A model generated the notes under the pieces. It was given only the letters and a program-made list of their open reading frames with translations, searched no databases and had not been told where the DNA came from. The position numbers were made by a program, and so were the translations under genes. This document shows positions 50,101 to 59,500 of a stretch of 64,000 nt of DNA, one piece after another. Where the stretch lies: assembly GCF_002940685.1 (NCBI RefSeq), contig NZ_PNFP01000020.1, forward strand, positions 55,466-119,465, written 5' to 3'. Position 1 is the first letter of the stretch; the number at the start of each line of letters is the position of its first letter. Source of the DNA: Ensifer adhaerens. GTDB lineage: Bacteria; Pseudomonadota; Alphaproteobacteria; Rhizobiales; Rhizobiaceae.

Positions 50101-51528
50101 TCAGAAGCCGTCGCGTCCGAAGGATGCGGCGGCTTTTTTGCGGCCATCATCCGCCGGATAGGGCGTGCGCAGCAGGATGATGAGGCCGACGACCAGGAAA
50201 GCGATGAGCGCCATCATGCCGATACGAGCCGAGCCGGTGGCAAGGGTGATCGTGGCGACCGACGCGGGGGCAAGGAACGACGTCGCGCGGCCGGACAGCG
50301 CATAGAGACCGAAGTAGCGGCCGGCCTCGTCGAGGCTGACGCTGCGGGCGAGATAGGAGCGCGAGGAGGCCTGCACCGGGCCGAAGGCGACGCCGACCAA
50401 AAGGCCGTAGAGGATATAGGCCTTCTCGGCCGCCGTGCCGAACAGGCCGCCGCTGTCCGCTGTCGACAGCGGCATCAGCCCGAACAGCGTGAAGCCCGGA
50501 CCGGTGGAGACGATACCGATCGTGGCGATCGTCAGGCAGATCAGGCTGGCGGTGACGATCGTCTTGGAGCCGAGATGGGCATCGAGCCAACTGGCGCAGA
50601 GGCAGCCGCCGATCGCGACAACGTTGAGAATGATGCCGTAGACGCCAAGCTCCAGCGTCTGCCACGCGAACATCGCCGCCGCGAACGTGCCGCCCAGCGC
50701 CAGGAGGCCGTTGACGCCATCCTGGAAGATCATGCGCGCGATCAGGAAGCGCAGGATGCCGCGCCTTTCGCGGAGTTCGCCGAGCGTGCCTTTCAGTTCC
50801 CTGAGACCCGTGACCGTCGCCTTCCCGAGGGACATCGCCGCCTTGCTGGCATCGGGGGTGAAGACAAACATCGGCAGGATGAAGACGAGGTACCAGACGG
50901 CCGAGATCGGGCCGGTGATGCGCGCATCCTCTCCTTGTGCCGGATCGAGCCCGAACAGCGGGGCGATGCCGGCCGCCGTCTCGCCGTCTGCCGGACTGCC
51001 GGCCAGCAAGGCGACGACGGCGATCAGCACGATCATGCCGCCGAGGTAGCCGAGCCCCCAGGCGATGTTGGAAATGCGCCCCACGTCCTTCTCCGGCACG
51101 AGACGGGGCATCATCGAATCGTTGAAAACGATCGAGAACTCGGCGGCGACCGTCGCGAGGATCATGAAGATCGCAGGATAGAGGATCGGCGAGCCAGGGG
51201 CCGCGAACCAGAGCATGGCCAGCGATACGATCTTGATGACCGCGAAGAAGGCAATCCAGGGTTTGCGTGGCCCGGTGGCATCGGCGATCGAACCGAGCAC
51301 CGGCGAAAGTACGGCGATGATGACGCCGGAAACGGTGAGCGTATAACCCCACATCGCCTGGCCGAGCGCGTGATCCTCGGTCAGCCTGGAGACGAAATAG
51401 GGACCGAAGATGAACGTGGTGATGACCGTGAAGAAGGGTTGCGCCGCCCAGTCGAACAGCATCCAGCCGGCAATGCCCGCACGGGACGTGCGTGGTTGGT
51501 GTTCAGTCCTCTCGGCCGAAATCTGCAA
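50101..51528 (-). CDS. MFS transporter, UMF1 (Atg22/BtlA-like) family
   Basis: 475-residue inner-membrane transporter with about 12 membrane segments. WMLFDWAAQPFFTVITTFIFGPYF at the first helix, the FNDSMMPRLV segment after helix 4 and GPVQASSRSYLAR near helix 10 are typical of the UMF1/BtlA family. The substrate is unknown. I start it at TTG 51528, because gggaggggacc lies directly upstream; the longer frame lacks a signal. Its 3' end doubles as a purH terminator (50106-50139). Confidence 0.87.
   Translation of the reverse strand: MQISAERTEHQPRTSRAGIAGWMLFDWAAQPFFTVITTFIFGPYFVSRLTEDHALGQAMWGYTLTVSGVIIAVLSPVLGSIADATGPRKPWIAFFAVIKIVSLAMLWFAAPGSPILYPAIFMILATVAAEFSIVFNDSMMPRLVPEKDVGRISNIAWGLGYLGGMIVLIAVVALLAGSPADGETAAGIAPLFGLDPAQGEDARITGPISAVWYLVFILPMFVFTPDASKAAMSLGKATVTGLRELKGTLGELRERRGILRFLIARMIFQDGVNGLLALGGTFAAAMFAWQTLELGVYGIILNVVAIGGCLCASWLDAHLGSKTIVTASLICLTIATIGIVSTGPGFTLFGLMPLSTADSGGLFGTAAEKAYILYGLLVGVAFGPVQASSRSYLARSVSLDEAGRYFGLYALSGRATSFLAPASVATITLATGSARIGMMALIAFLVVGLIILLRTPYPADDGRKKAAASFGRDGF
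50106..50139 (+). terminator. purH terminator embedded in the 3' end of the convergent transporter gene
   Basis: AGCCGTCGC (50106-50114) pairs with GCGGCGGCT (50126-50134) with one G-T pair, followed by six T residues (50134-50139). It lies 45 bases after purH but inside the last codons (KKAAASFGRDGF) of the opposite-strand gene. Confidence 0.7.
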
Positions 51529-51655
51529 GGTCCCCTCCCGAAACGACTGCGCCGCGCGTCCCCTCGAACGCGCGGCGCAGCCTATCTTCAATTGAACCGA
51601 TTCCAAAAGGTCTGGAAACGGATGCGGGCGAAAAAACTGCCCGCACCTTTGTCCG

Positions 51656-54600
51656 TTACTTCGCCCTGCCGCGTGCCAGGTCGTTGAGGAGACCGGCAGC
51701 GACGGTGATCTTCGCGAGCGTCGTTTCGCCCTTTTCGGTCAGGAGGCGCAGCTGGCCGGTCGCCTGGGCGACGCGGACCCGTTCGCTCTCTTCCCAGGCG
51801 GCAACCGGATTGCGCTCCTTCTTCTGCTCGCGCAGCGCTGCCGCGGTGATATCCCGGCGTGCGGCCGCGATATCGGATACGGCGCGCGAGAGCGCCATCG
51901 CCTCGAACTGCTCGGTTGCCGGGACGCGATCGGAAGCGGCCAGCAGGCGGTTGATGCGAAGCGTGTCGGTGACGGCGAAGTAGCCCTGTGCCGTGCGGCT
52001 CAGGGTCTCGCCGGTCTCCGTGGCGATCTGCATGATCTCGGGCACCAGCGTCATCAACGCCAGTTCCGAAATCTCTTCGGCAAGCTTGGCGGGAACGCCG
52101 CCCTCGACGAAGGCTGCCGTCTTCAGCCGGGCTTCTTCGGCGCTCTCGCCGGAGACCGCGGTCCGCATGGTCGCTCGCAGCTTCTGCAGGCCGTCGCCCA
52201 GGCGCGATACGGCCTCGGAAACCGAGCCGGTTGCTGCATGGGTGCGCAGCGCCCGCTCGGTGACGAGCGTGAAGATGCGGCCGACTTCCTGGTAGAGGAT
52301 GTTCTGCAGGCCGCCGCCGATTCTGTTGTCGAGCGCGTCGATCTCGTCATAGATCCGCGGCAGGTCGAAGCCGTCGAGCGCCAGCACGGCCGCCTTGACG
52401 ACGTCGGCCGAGAGGAAGCCTGTGGCATCCGTCAGGGTCGAGACGAAGGCCGGACCGCCGCGGTTGATGACCTCGTTGGCGAGGATCGTCGCGATGATTT
52501 CGCGGCGCAGGCGATGGCCGTGGATGTCGCCGGCATAGGACTTGCGCATCTTTGCCGGGAAGTAACGCTCAAGCGTTGCCGTGAAGTACGGATCGTCGGG
52601 CAGCTCGCTCGCAATCAGCTCATCGAAGAGGACGAGCTTGGAGTAGGAGAGCAGCACGCCGATTTCCGCGCGAGTCAGGGGCTTGCCCGCCTGGTAGCGC
52701 TCGGTCATCGCCTGGTCGGTTGGCAGCGTCTCGACCTTGCGGTTGAGATGGCCGTCGGCCTCGAGCCGGGTCATGAGCCGGCCAAGCGTCGTGCGGTTGC
52801 CGAGCCCTTGCATCGCGGTCAGCGAGATCGCCAGCGACTGCTCGTAGTTGTTGCGCAGCACCAGGTGGCCCACTTCCTCGGTCATCGAGGCGAGCAGCGT
52901 GTTGCGCTTCGGACGGGTCAGACGACCATCGCGCATGGCGGACGCAAGCGCGATCTTGATGTTGACCTCGACGTCGGAGGAATTGACGCCCGCCGAGTTG
53001 TCGATAGCGTCCGAGTTGCAGCGGCCGCCATTGAGGCCGAAGCCGATGCGGCCCTTCTGGGTAACGCCGAGGTTGGCGCCCTCGCCGATGACGCGGGCAC
53101 GGACCTCTTCTGCCGTGACGCGGATCGCATCGTTGGCGCGGTCACCGACTTCGGCGTCCGTTTCGGAGCTGCCGCGCACATAGGTGCCGATGCCGCCGAA
53201 CCAGAGCAGATCGACCTGGCTCTTCAGGATCGCGTTCATGATCTCGAAGGGTGTCGCTTTCGGCTTGTCGAGGCCGATGGCGGTCATCGCCTCAAGTGTC
53301 AAGGTCACCGACTTTTCGGCACGCGAGATGATCATCGCGCCGTCCGACAGCGTCTTGCGGTCGTAGTCCTGCCAGCTCGAACGCGGCAGCGCGAACATGC
53401 GCTTGCGCTCGGCAAAGGAGGCTTCGATATCCGGATTCGGATCGATGAAGATGTCGCGATGGTCGAAGGCGGCGATCAGGCGGATCTTCTCGGAGAGAAG
53501 CATGCCGTTGCCGAAGACGTCACCCGACATGTCGCCGACGCCGGCGACGGTGAAGGGCGTCGTCTGGATGTCGGTGTCCATCTCGCGGAAGTGGCGCTTG
53601 ACGGTTTCCCAGGCGCCGCGGGCGGTAATGCCCATCTTCTTGTGGTCGTAACCGGCCGAACCACCCGATGCGAAGGCGTCGTCGAGCCAGAAGCCCGCTT
53701 CCTGCGCTAGGCCGTTGGCGGTGTCGGAGAAGGTCGCGGTGCCCTTGTCGGCAGCAACGACGAAGTAGGGGTCGTCGCCGTCATGGCGCTGCGTGTCGGC
53801 CGGCGGCACGACGTCCTGGCCGACGATGTTGTCGGTGACCGACAGAAGCGTGCGGATGAAGGTCTTGTAGGCTTCGGTGCCGGCCTTGAACACTTCGTCG
53901 CGGGTGCCGCCCACCGGAAGCAGCTTCGGATAGAAGCCGCCCTTGGCGCCGACCGGCACGATGACGGCGTTCTTGACCTGCTGGGCCTTGACGAGGCCGA
54001 GCACTTCCGTGCGGTAGTCCTGGGCACGGTCCGACCAGCGAAGGCCGCCGCGGGCGACCTTGCCGAAGCGCAGGTGCACGCCCTCGACTTCGGTGCCATA
54101 GACGAAGATTTCGCGGAACGGGTGCGGTTCCGGCAGGCCGTCGAGTGCCTTCGGGTCCAGCTTGAAGGCGAGAACCGCGCGCGGCTTGCCGTCGGCGTCG
54201 TGCTGGAAGTAGTTGGTCCGGAGCGTCGCTTCGATGGCGTTGACGTAGCGGCGCAGAATCCGGTCCTCGTCGAGGCTCGGAACGGCCGACAGCGCGTCCT
54301 CGATCGCCGACAGCAGCACGTTGCACTTCTTGGCGCGCGGCTTGTCCTCAAGCTTCGGATCCATGCGGGTCACGAACAGCTTGAAGATATCGGCAGCAAT
54401 CGCCGGATACTTGTTCAGCGTGTCGGCGATATAGCCTTGCGAATAGGTGATGCCGGCCTGGCGCAGATAGCGGGCATAGGCGCGCAGCACCGTCACTTCG
54501 CGGGCATTGAGGCCCGCAAGCAGGATCAGCCGATTGAAGTTGTCGTCCTCGATCGTGCCGTTCCAGGCAGCGAGGAACGCCTCTTCCAGCGCCGGGCCGG

Positions 54601-56449
54601 ATTTTTCGAGGTTCAGTGCAAGGCCATCGCGATGGATCAGCTCCATGTCGTGCAGCACGACCTTGCGCTTCTCTTCGCCATGAGCGTTGACGCCGATGTC
54701 GTAGGTCTGTTCGCTGATGACCCGGAAGCCGAGGTTTTCGAGCAGCGGTACGCGGCGCGACAGCGACACGGGTTCGCTGGCGTGGAAGATCTTGAGTTCG
54801 GCGGTGTCCGGCCGCGAGACGGCGCGCGGATAGTTGTAGAACTCGATGCGGATCGGATCCGGGCCCTTGCAGGCGGCGATGTCGGCGAGGTCCGCATAGG
54901 CTTCCGCCGGCGTGAAGAACGACTGGTAGGCGTTGTCGACGTCGAGTTCGATGCCGTCCTTGCGGGCGAGCAGGTCGAACCGGTCGATCCAGCGGGTGAC
55001 GATGCCACGAACCGCTTCCTCGAGCTTGGCCTGCGGAATGCGCGGCGTCTTGCCGGCAGAGCGGCCGATGATGAAGTGGACGCGGGCGAGGCCCCCTTCG
55101 GGGAAGGCCGGGTAGTAGGCGGAGACGCGACCGTCGTAGACCGTCCTCAGGTAGTCGCCGATCTTCTCGCGCACATCCGAATCATACTGCTCGCGCGGCA
55201 CGAAGACGATGACCGAGACGAAGCGGTCGAAATGGTCGATGCGCGGCAGCACGCGGATGCGCGGCCGGTCGCCGAGCTCGTTGATCTGCTCGCAGAAGGC
55301 GGCAAGCAGGCCGACATCGATCTGGAACAGGTCGTCGCGCGGATAGGATTCGAGCGTGTTGTCCAGCATCTTGCCGGAATGGCTCTGCGGGTCGTAGCCG
55401 AAATGGTCGACGATCTTCTCGATCTTGTGGCGCAACAGCGGAATTTCAGCCGCCTGGCGGGTATAGGCCGAAGAGGTGAACAGGCCGACGATGCGCAGTT
55501 CGCCGGCGACATTGCCGTCGGCATCGAAGCGCTTGACGCCGATATAGTCCATGTAGGCGCGGCGGTGCACGACCGACTTCACATTGGCCTTGGTGACGAT
55601 CAGGAAATCCGGGCCGTCAAGGAAGGCGAGGATTTCGGGCGTGGTCAGCACCGCGTCCTTGCCCTGGCGCAGGACGCGCACATCAGGATTGGAGAGGATG
55701 CCGAGGCCCCTGCCCTTGCCGCGCTCAACCGTCGCCTTCCCGCCCTTGCCGGAATAGGTGTACTCGCGCATGCCGAGGAAGGTGAAGTTGTTGTCGCGCA
55801 GCCAGCGAAGGAAAGCGAGTGCCTCGTCGCGGTCGCTCTTCTTGCGCGACGCATTGTAGGCTTCGAGATCCTGCATGGCATGGTCAAGCAGCGCCGTCAT
55901 CGCCGGCCAGTCGTGCACGGCCTGGTGCACCTGCTCGAGCACGTCGCGAATGCGGTTGCTGAGCTGTTCGGCCTCCAGGGGGGCGAGCTTCGTCAGGTGG
56001 ATCTGGATATGGCTGACGCGGTGCGCCGGGTCGCTTTCCTCTTCCGGATCGAAGAGCTTGGCGGCCTTGCCCGGTTCCTGCACCAGGATCGGATGGATCG
56101 CGAGGTGAATGTCACGATGGGTGCTGGTGATTTCGCCCATGACCGAATCGTAGAGGAACGGCATGTTGTGTTCGGTGACCGCAATGATCGACACGTCGGT
56201 TCCGCCTGGCGCCACACCGGCGACGGTTTCGACCGAAACCTGCGGCTTGCCGCCATCCCAGCGGGCGAGTTCACGAGCCGCATGGGCTGCGGTCAGCGCC
56301 AGCATGTCCGCCGAATAGAGATCGAGGTCGTCGTTGCTGGCCCCACCGAAGAGGATCTCCGGCGCCAGCGCCTCGACGCCCAGTTTGATGGCGGCCGCCT
56401 TCGCTGCGTCGATGTGTCTGTCCCGCTTCGGATTGTATTTCACGCCCAT
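51656..56449 (-). CDS. gdhZ: NAD-specific glutamate dehydrogenase, large (180-kDa) type
   Basis: 1597-residue catabolic enzyme that deaminates glutamate to 2-oxoglutarate. It belongs to the L-GDH180 class: a long N-terminal region with ACT-like regulatory modules, a central catalytic domain and a C-terminal helical part. In the catalytic core, KVARGGLRWSDRAQDYRTEVLGLVKAQQVKNAVIVPVGAKGGF (seen in parts) contains the substrate-binding lysines, and DVVPPADTQRHDGDDPYFVVAADKGTATFSDTAN and GVGDMSGDVFGNGML are family hallmarks. ATG at 56449 is chosen for its ggagagacttc ribosome binding site. It is monocistronic. Role: growth on amino acids as carbon source. Confidence 0.95.
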   Translation of the reverse strand: MGVKYNPKRDRHIDAAKAAAIKLGVEALAPEILFGGASNDDLDLYSADMLALTAAHAARELARWDGGKPQVSVETVAGVAPGGTDVSIIAVTEHNMPFLYDSVMGEITSTHRDIHLAIHPILVQEPGKAAKLFDPEEESDPAHRVSHIQIHLTKLAPLEAEQLSNRIRDVLEQVHQAVHDWPAMTALLDHAMQDLEAYNASRKKSDRDEALAFLRWLRDNNFTFLGMREYTYSGKGGKATVERGKGRGLGILSNPDVRVLRQGKDAVLTTPEILAFLDGPDFLIVTKANVKSVVHRRAYMDYIGVKRFDADGNVAGELRIVGLFTSSAYTRQAAEIPLLRHKIEKIVDHFGYDPQSHSGKMLDNTLESYPRDDLFQIDVGLLAAFCEQINELGDRPRIRVLPRIDHFDRFVSVIVFVPREQYDSDVREKIGDYLRTVYDGRVSAYYPAFPEGGLARVHFIIGRSAGKTPRIPQAKLEEAVRGIVTRWIDRFDLLARKDGIELDVDNAYQSFFTPAEAYADLADIAACKGPDPIRIEFYNYPRAVSRPDTAELKIFHASEPVSLSRRVPLLENLGFRVISEQTYDIGVNAHGEEKRKVVLHDMELIHRDGLALNLEKSGPALEEAFLAAWNGTIEDDNFNRLILLAGLNAREVTVLRAYARYLRQAGITYSQGYIADTLNKYPAIAADIFKLFVTRMDPKLEDKPRAKKCNVLLSAIEDALSAVPSLDEDRILRRYVNAIEATLRTNYFQHDADGKPRAVLAFKLDPKALDGLPEPHPFREIFVYGTEVEGVHLRFGKVARGGLRWSDRAQDYRTEVLGLVKAQQVKNAVIVPVGAKGGFYPKLLPVGGTRDEVFKAGTEAYKTFIRTLLSVTDNIVGQDVVPPADTQRHDGDDPYFVVAADKGTATFSDTANGLAQEAGFWLDDAFASGGSAGYDHKKMGITARGAWETVKRHFREMDTDIQTTPFTVAGVGDMSGDVFGNGMLLSEKIRLIAAFDHRDIFIDPNPDIEASFAERKRMFALPRSSWQDYDRKTLSDGAMIISRAEKSVTLTLEAMTAIGLDKPKATPFEIMNAILKSQVDLLWFGGIGTYVRGSSETDAEVGDRANDAIRVTAEEVRARVIGEGANLGVTQKGRIGFGLNGGRCNSDAIDNSAGVNSSDVEVNIKIALASAMRDGRLTRPKRNTLLASMTEEVGHLVLRNNYEQSLAISLTAMQGLGNRTTLGRLMTRLEADGHLNRKVETLPTDQAMTERYQAGKPLTRAEIGVLLSYSKLVLFDELIASELPDDPYFTATLERYFPAKMRKSYAGDIHGHRLRREIIATILANEVINRGGPAFVSTLTDATGFLSADVVKAAVLALDGFDLPRIYDEIDALDNRIGGGLQNILYQEVGRIFTLVTERALRTHAATGSVSEAVSRLGDGLQKLRATMRTAVSGESAEEARLKTAAFVEGGVPAKLAEEISELALMTLVPEIMQIATETGETLSRTAQGYFAVTDTLRINRLLAASDRVPATEQFEAMALSRAVSDIAAARRDITAAALREQKKERNPVAAWEESERVRVAQATGQLRLLTEKGETTLAKITVAAGLLNDLARGRAK

Positions 56450-56551
56450 GAAGTCTCTCCCATTCATGATAGGCCAAACCCTATCAGAACCATGGCTAAT
56501 GGCGACCGCTTTTTACGCCGATTTCGGCAAAATCGAGCCCAAAATCGGAGA

Positions 56552-56565
56552 ATTTCACGTGAAAA
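56552..56565. other. Weak parS-like palindrome in the gdhZ leader
   Basis: ATTTCACGTGAAAA keeps the 12-bp palindrome TTTCACGTGAAA but differs from the parS core at both outer bases. It lies in the 285-base gap 56450-56734 between gdhZ and the divergent pyridoxal kinase gene, an AT-rich segment with several AAAATCG repeats. It may or may not be a ParB site. Confidence 0.45.
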
Positions 56566-56734
56566 CAGCTTAAATCCATTTAAATCGAAGGTAATTTCGC
56601 GAAAATTGCTCGAAAATCGAAGAAAAAGCACGAAAACGCCAGAGGCTTCCACGGAGCCTCTCTGCCATCGCCTGTTGACAGGGCGGTGACAGTCGGGTGA
56701 ACAGAGTTTCGAGATCGTAGGATTGGACTGGTCG

Positions 56735-57616
56735 ATGCCCGAAATGCCTTCCCTGCCCGGCGCCGTCATCGTCATCTCGAGCCATGTCGTGCGCGGCAAG
56801 GTGGGCAACCGGGCCGTGGTCTTCGCGCTGGAGACACTGGGGCATCCGGTCTGGGCGCTGCCGACCGTCATCCTCCCCTGGCACCCCGGCCATGGACGCT
56901 CGACGCGGGTGACCATTTCCGATCAGGATTTCGGGTCGGTGATCGATGACCTCATTGCAGCACCCTGGGTCGGCGAGGTGCGTGCCGTGCTTTCGGGCTA
57001 CCTCGGCTCGACTGGCCAGGCCGAGGGCGTGGCGCGACTGGTGACGGCGCTGAAGGAGCGCAATCCCAAGCTGATCTACGCCTGCGATCCCGTGATCGGC
57101 GATGCCGGCGGTCTCTATGTTCCGGAAGCCACGGCCGTTGCCATCCGCGACCGATTGCTGCCGCTTGCCAATCTGGCGACGCCGAACCGCTACGAGCTTG
57201 CCTGGCTTGCTGGAGCGACGCTGGAAACGAATACGGCGATCCTCGACGCGGCCCTCGGCCTTGGCCCGGCCCGCATGCTGGTGACCTCTGCCGTGCCGAT
57301 GATGAGTGGCGGGACCGGCAATCTCTTCCTCTCGGGCAACCACGCGCTGCTTGCCGAACACAGGCTGGTGCAAAACCCGCCGAATGGCACCGGCGATCTG
57401 CTGACCGCCGTGTTCCTGGCGCGGCTGCTCGAAGGACTTTCGGAGGAACGCGCCTTGCAGATGGCGACCGCGAGCGTGTTCGAGATCATCGCGCGCAGTG
57501 TCAAGCGCGGCGCGGATGAGCTGACCATCGAGCAGGACGCGTCGAGCCTTTCGACGCCGATGGCGATGGTGCAGATGCGCCGGCTGGTGCATCCCAGTCA
57601 GATACGGCGAAAATAG
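56735..57616 (+). CDS. pdxY: Pyridoxal kinase PdxY-like
   Basis: 293-residue ribokinase-fold enzyme that phosphorylates pyridoxal to PLP. Family features include the N-terminal VIVISSHVVRGKVGNRAVVFALE, YACDPVIGDAGGLYVPE in the middle, the TPNRYELAWLAG motif and the anion-hole/catalytic motif NPPNGTGDLLTAVFL. The ribosome binding site is poor and two ATG codons (56735, 56744) are possible. It is divergent from gdhZ. Confidence 0.92.
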   Translation: MPEMPSLPGAVIVISSHVVRGKVGNRAVVFALETLGHPVWALPTVILPWHPGHGRSTRVTISDQDFGSVIDDLIAAPWVGEVRAVLSGYLGSTGQAEGVARLVTALKERNPKLIYACDPVIGDAGGLYVPEATAVAIRDRLLPLANLATPNRYELAWLAGATLETNTAILDAALGLGPARMLVTSAVPMMSGGTGNLFLSGNHALLAEHRLVQNPPNGTGDLLTAVFLARLLEGLSEERALQMATASVFEIIARSVKRGADELTIEQDASSLSTPMAMVQMRRLVHPSQIRRK

Positions 57617-57745
57617 AAGAAGCTGTTCATCAACGATGCCTGGAAGACATCGTGGATTGAACTTTAGATCATGATGACTTTCATGACTTCAGGCATGATG
57701 CGGGCGAAAGCCTGTGTCTGGCTCGAAGCAGCAGCGGAGCAACCG

Positions 57746-58399
57746 ATGGACAAGCAGCAGCAGCGTTTTCCTGACTACCTTCTGAACGGCTACCATAATT
57801 TCATGAGCGGCCGCTTCAGCGAACAGCAGAAGCGCTACAAGGCGCTGGCGGAAACGGGCCAGAAGCCGAGGACGATGGTGATTGCCTGTTGCGACTCGCG
57901 CGCCGCACCCGAAACTGTCTTCGACAGCGGCCCGGGCGAACTCTTCGTCGTGCGCAACGTTGCCAATCTCATGCCGCCCTACGAGCCGGACGGTCACTAC
58001 CACTCGACCTCGGCGGCGCTCGAGTTCGCCGTGCAGTCGCTGCGCGTCAGCGACATCGTCGTCATGGGCCATGGCCGCTGTGGTGGTATCAAAGCGGCAC
58101 TCGATCCGGACGCCGAGCCGCTATCACCCGGTGATTTCATCGGTCGCTGGATGCATCTGCTGAGGCCCGCGGCCGAGCAGATCCAGAGCAACGACGTGAT
58201 GACCCAGGCGGAGCGCCAGCGCGCGCTCGAGCGGGTTTCGATCCGCAACTCGCTTGCCAATCTGCGCACTTTCCCCTGCGTCCAGATCCTTGAGGCCAAA
58301 GGCAAGCTGCAGCTGCACGGCGCCTGGTTCGACATCTCGACTGGCGAGCTCTGGGTCATGGATCCGACGACCGGCGACTTCTCCCGGCCGGGCATGTAG
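57746..58399 (+). CDS. Beta-carbonic anhydrase
   Basis: 217-residue zinc enzyme interconverting CO2 and bicarbonate. Motif CxDxR is present as CCDSR (Cys48, Asp50, Arg52) and the other ligands are His109 and Cys112 in GHGRCGG, so the full beta-class zinc site is conserved. The ATG at 57746 has cggagc upstream; longer in-frame starts are poor. Soluble, no signal peptide. It lies 130 bases after pdxY and ends at a strong terminator. Confidence 0.94.
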   Translation: MDKQQQRFPDYLLNGYHNFMSGRFSEQQKRYKALAETGQKPRTMVIACCDSRAAPETVFDSGPGELFVVRNVANLMPPYEPDGHYHSTSAALEFAVQSLRVSDIVVMGHGRCGGIKAALDPDAEPLSPGDFIGRWMHLLRPAAEQIQSNDVMTQAERQRALERVSIRNSLANLRTFPCVQILEAKGKLQLHGAWFDISTGELWVMDPTTGDFSRPGM

Positions 58400-58404
58400 T
58401 CAGC

Positions 58405-58435
58405 AAAAAGCCCGGTTCCTGAGAGCCGGGCTTTT
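58405..58435. terminator. Bidirectional terminator after carbonic anhydrase
   Basis: AAAAAGCCCGG and CCGGGCTTTT arms lie between the convergent carbonic anhydrase and lytic transglycosylase genes. Confidence 0.88.
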
Positions 58436-58484
58436 CGTTTTGCGAAGTTTCGCGCATCCGAGAGACGCGCGGATCGTATTGGGA

Positions 58485-59306
58485 TCAGAGACCGTCGATC
58501 TCGGCGCCGATGATGGCGATCGCCTGCTGGTAGACGGTTGCCGCGTTCCAGCCCTGGATCGCGCCGAAGTTCGCCTGTCCCTGCTGATAGCCGGCGCCCG
58601 GCTGCCAGCCATGGCCGCGCAGGAAGTTGGCGGTGGAGGCCAGCGCGTCGGCCTTGGAGCGAACCATGTCGACATGGCCGTTGCCGTCGCCGTCGACGCC
58701 GTACTTCAGGACGTTGGCCGGCAGGAACTGGGTCTGGCCGATCTCGCCGTGTGCGGCGCCGCGCGCATCCGGGCTCAGGTCGCCGCGCTGCACGAGCTGC
58801 AGGGCCGCATAGAGCTGGTTGGTGAAGTAGTCCGAGCGACGGCAGTCATAGGCGAGCGTCGAAACGGCCGAAAGCGTGTGCTCCTTGCCCATGAAGCCGC
58901 CGAAACCGGTCTCCATGCCCCAGATGGCGATCAGCGGGCCGGCCGGCACGCCGAAGCGGCGCTCGATGCTGGCGAAGAGCGCGGCGTTCTGCTGCTTCAT
59001 CTTCTTGCCGCGTGAAATGATCACCTGGCCGCCGCGCTTCTGCATGAACTGGTCGAGCGACAGCTTGAAGCTCTTCTGGCCGCGGTCGGCGCGGATCGTC
59101 GCCTTGTTGTAGGAAACGTTCGACAAAGCGCGGTCGAGTACCTGAGGGCTGATGCCGTTGCCGGAGGCTTCCTGCTTGAAGTTCTGCACCCAGGCAGCAA
59201 AGCCGCTTCCGTCATTGCCGCATTGGGCGGCAGATGCCACCGCCGGAAAAACTGCAGTTGAAATCAGGGCGGCAAGCCCCACTGCTACGCACTTCGCCCT
59301 GTGCAT
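58485..59306 (-). CDS. Lytic murein transglycosylase (MltB/SLT_2 family)
   Basis: 273-residue periplasmic lytic transglycosylase. A signal peptide (MHRAKCVAVGLAALISTAVFPAVASA, seen in two parts) precedes the mature start AAQCGNDG. The SLT_2 domain has LIAIWGMETGFGGFMG with the catalytic Glu, then STLAYDCRRSDYFTNQLYAAL and GEIGQTQFLPANVLKYGVDGDGNG. It cleaves the beta-1,4 glycan bond of murein. Start 59306 gives the cleanest signal peptide; ATG 59321 is an alternative. A peptidoglycan-binding C-terminal domain is absent. Confidence 0.93.
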   Translation of the reverse strand: MHRAKCVAVGLAALISTAVFPAVASAAQCGNDGSGFAAWVQNFKQEASGNGISPQVLDRALSNVSYNKATIRADRGQKSFKLSLDQFMQKRGGQVIISRGKKMKQQNAALFASIERRFGVPAGPLIAIWGMETGFGGFMGKEHTLSAVSTLAYDCRRSDYFTNQLYAALQLVQRGDLSPDARGAAHGEIGQTQFLPANVLKYGVDGDGNGHVDMVRSKADALASTANFLRGHGWQPGAGYQQGQANFGAIQGWNAATVYQQAIAIIGAEIDGL

Positions 59307-59402
59307 GAAATACCCCGTCATAGCCCGAATCTCGTTGCTCTCAAAAATGCCAGCCTTCGCCGGCCGTGTCACCTCCCGCAAGCGGCAGGTAACTTTATCG
59401 TG

Positions 59403-59416
59403 GTTTCACGTGAATC
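59403..59416. other. parS-like site, GANTC variant
   Basis: GTTTCACGTGAATC in the gap between the lytic transglycosylase and asd, with GAATC at 59412-59416. It is the most distant parS-like site, 36.7 kb from the putative oriC. Confidence 0.65.
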
Positions 59417-59439
59417 CGGGAAAGGATCGGCCCCTCGCG

Positions 59440-59477
59440 AAACAGGAAACCCGCCAGGCCCGGAAGAGCCTGGCGGG
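59440..59477 (-). terminator. asd terminator
   Basis: Read leftward, CCCGCCAGGC (59477-59468) pairs with GCCTGGCGGG (59459-59450), followed by TTTCCTGTTT. It lies just after the asd stop. Confidence 0.8.
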
Positions 59478-59500
59478 AGTGACTTGTCCTATTGCCGTTT

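Noticed and set aside
53783..56689. 968-codon open frame opposite gdhZ
   Set aside because: Antisense shadow of the large glutamate dehydrogenase; no recognisable domain.
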